This document shows, piece by piece, positions 62,040 through 64,000 of a DNA stretch of 64,000 nt. Both the position numbers and the translations under genes were made by a program. The DNA comes from Paramecium pentaurelia. Lineage: Eukaryota > Ciliophora > Oligohymenophorea > Peniculida > Parameciidae. The stretch spans positions 31,165 to 95,164 of the forward strand of contig CAJJDO010000108.1 in the NCBI GenBank assembly GCA_905183005.1, given 5' to 3'. How positions within the stretch are numbered: position 1 is the first letter of the stretch; every line of letters begins with the position of its first letter. The notes below the pieces were generated by a model. It saw only the letters and a program-made list of their open reading frames with translations, did not search any database and had not been told where the DNA came from.

Positions 62040-63954
62040 TCAATTTGAGACTTTATTATATAACAATTATTGAACCATAACTTTTTCTTTAAATAATTCC
62101 CATTCTAAATTTAATAGATCTTATTTTTTCTCATTTTAAGGTTTTCTAAGTTTATTTCTTTTATAATATTCTTGCAAGTCTAATTTTCTTTATTTTTCTT
62201 CAATATCTGATAGCAATTATGCTTAATCCTTCATTATATTTGAATTTTTAGAGTAGATTTATCTTATTTCTTAATTTAATTCAGATTTTTCAATAAGATC
62301 AACTTCTTTATAAACTAAGAGTTAATTAGTTAGATGTTCAATCAAAAATTCTGGGCAAAATTATATTAATTTTAAGCTAATTTTATAAACAATTGTAGTA
62401 CTAGATGAACTAACAACAGTCATTCTTGCTCTATCTGTACCTTTATCACCTTCAAGTCTTAATCCTGTTAATACTCTTCCAAAAATGATATCTCCAGGAT
62501 ACAATTTTTTATAAATATAACTCTTTTAATATTAGATATATCCATTATTATTATTACATACAGCATAATCAGGAATTTTATATGTGATATCTCCATCTTA
62601 TGTTAAGCAAGACAAATAATCTTAAGGTTCATTATGAATAACTTTTTTAGGATGTTCTTAATAATATCTGTAGGATTTTCTATTTTATTTTTTTTTTTCG
62701 AAAATGTTCTGGTAATTTAATTCTTTCTGTATTTATTGTTCTAATAACATTACATGATCCTTTATAGATAATGTACATATATTCTAAAATATCTCCTTCT
62801 TTAACCAAAACTTCATCTAGATGAAATCTTTATGGTATTAATTAATTAGCTAAAGGTATTAAAACAAAAGGTTGAATTTATTTAAAGAATCTCAAAGATT
62901 TAAGCATTTTAATTTTTTATTCTAATTCATCTTACATCAAAACCATAAGTATATTTTTAAAATTTTCTCTACTAATGGCCAATAAATGACAAGTTTCACT
63001 AGCTTAAATTGATGCTTTTCTTTATTAAACTTTATCAACTTTTTTATATTAAATATTATTAGATTTTGTCAATCCAGATGACTAACCTAATTCATCATTA
63101 TTAGCTAAATTCATTATATAATGTTTTTCTTTAATATTATCCTCCTTAACCAAATTAATAATATTAGTATTTTGTCTTTGTAATTCTTTAATTTTTTATT
63201 TTTAAAAGGCTTCATCTTATTATCCTAGATCCTATAATTATTATTTAATGAGTTATTCCTTAACTTCTTTAAGTGATTTTATATTTATATTTTCTAATTT
63301 CTCTTCAAGTACCTCTTCTGAACCCTTTTAAGTAGTTTCCATCATTGCTAACTCTCCGAAATGTTAGCCATCATAGAGAGATGAAACTACTTATTCAATA
63401 ATAGGTCCAAATTAATTAAATTTCTTCTCTATTTTAACAACTACACTACCTGATAAAATAACAAATAAATTATCTCCAAAATCACCTTAATGAAATACAT
63501 ATTCCCCTGGAGGTACTTCTATATATTAGCCTAATTTAACTAGATTAATCCTTGTAGATTTAGTAAATCTTTCAAAAAATATAAGTTTTTATACAATTTT
63601 ATCAATTTCATCAAAATTGATACTATCAAATGATTAACCTTATTCAAGTAATTCTCTTTTAATTTTTAGTTAATCTGTTAGAAATTATAATTAATGTTCT
63701 GTTAATACATTATCTTTAATTTTAAGGAATTTATTTTTATCTGCATATAGATTATGTATAAAGACTTCAGTATCTGCTGTCATTTTCATGAATTTGACAT
63801 CTAAATGTGCTAATTCATCATATAATGCTTTTATTTCTTCAAGGTTTATTTACAATATTTTTTTGGTTGTTTTAATATTATCTAGATTGCATTATAATAA
63901 TCTAGGTTCTTGTCTTATTTATTAAATTTAGGAGAATAATTGATTAATATTCAT
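62040..63954 (-). CDS. Protein with two cyclic-nucleotide-binding domains
   Basis: The ATG at 63954-63952 starts MNINQLFSQIQQIRQEPRLL; the TGA is at 62042-62040. The frame is continuous except for an 11-base A run (plus 62688-62698), where 10 would keep it open; corrected, it gives about 637 residues. Domain 1 (from ~residue 120) has PPGEYVFHQGDFGDNLFVIL, SGSVVVKI and the phosphate-cassette start HFGELAMME. About 100 charged, coiled-coil residues are inserted before RKASIQASETCHLLAISREN. Domain 2 has LDEVLVKEGDILEYMYIIYK, GSCNVIRT, then YPGDIIFGRVLTG and RARMTVVSSSSTTIVYKI. A C-terminal coiled coil follows. No kinase or channel domain is present, so it is probably a regulatory or scaffold protein sensing cAMP or cGMP. 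Whether the extra A is a sequencing error or a mutation is open. Confidence 0.85.
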
Positions 63955-64000
63955 AGTAGTTGGTTGGAGAATTTATTATTAATTTACAACTTCTATTGTT

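Noticed and set aside
1..64000. Telomere repeats or a chromosome end
   Set aside because: No run of CCCCAA/CCCAAA or the complement was seen at either end or inside.
1..64000. tRNA or rRNA genes
   Set aside because: GTTCGA-like strings (for example near 21595 and 48301) are not embedded in cloverleaf-compatible sequence; no rRNA signature was recognised. A covariance-model search was not possible.

Overview
The window reads as Paramecium or a very close ciliate relative. Extended open frames appear only when TAA and TAG are read as glutamine and TGA is the sole stop, and frames join cleanly across tiny 22-28 nt introns (GT...AG). The base composition is about three quarters A+T. Long non-coding tracts, eroded genes with in-frame TGA, transposase and reverse-transcriptase fossils and a large terminal-inverted-repeat element suggest germline (micronuclear) rather than compact somatic DNA, but this is an inference. 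Five single N characters mark contig joins. Four are flanked by direct duplications of 1.2-1.4 kb, three of them identical as far as I compared and one carrying several substitutions. The fifth ends a perfect palindrome. Much of the apparent repetition is therefore probably assembly redundancy.

Layout: 1-2.2 kb, a broken coiled-coil gene. 2.4-14 kb, two paralogous reverse-strand genes for cysteine-rich, multi-pass membrane proteins, both disrupted, with an eroded forward-strand gene between them. 15.3-19.7 kb, a short ORF and an intact protein kinase fused to a very long glutamine-rich coiled coil. 20.3-24.7 kb, a decayed gene, an intact-looking 154-codon ORF of higher GC, and another decayed gene. 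27.4-30.4 kb, a long eroded coiled-coil gene. 30.7-33.4 kb, a near-identical direct repeat around an N. 34.2-37.1 kb, an apparently intact B-box/TPR gene whose TPR exons and introns have been amplified as ten 128-bp units, followed by its inverted partial copy. 38.9-47.3 kb, two copies of an unrecognised protein family, a further unrecognised gene, and two reverse-transcriptase fossils in opposite orientation. 47.4-49.8 kb, a Tc1/IS630-type transposase fossil. 49.8-52.6 kb, another N-flanking duplication with coding-like remains. 53.3-64 kb is gene-dense: a secreted protein with a beta/gamma-crystallin-like domain, two coiled-coil genes, a multi-pass membrane protein gene and a tandem cyclic-nucleotide-binding-domain gene, with a 1,983-bp element carrying perfect 253-bp terminal inverted repeats between two of them.

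No operon-like organisation is expected in a ciliate, and the genes show no obvious shared pathway. Several use standard Paramecium protein modules (B-box+TPR, kinase+coiled coil, CNBD pairs, cysteine-rich surface proteins). All reading frames were worked out by eye; gene ends and exon borders not given explicitly are approximate.
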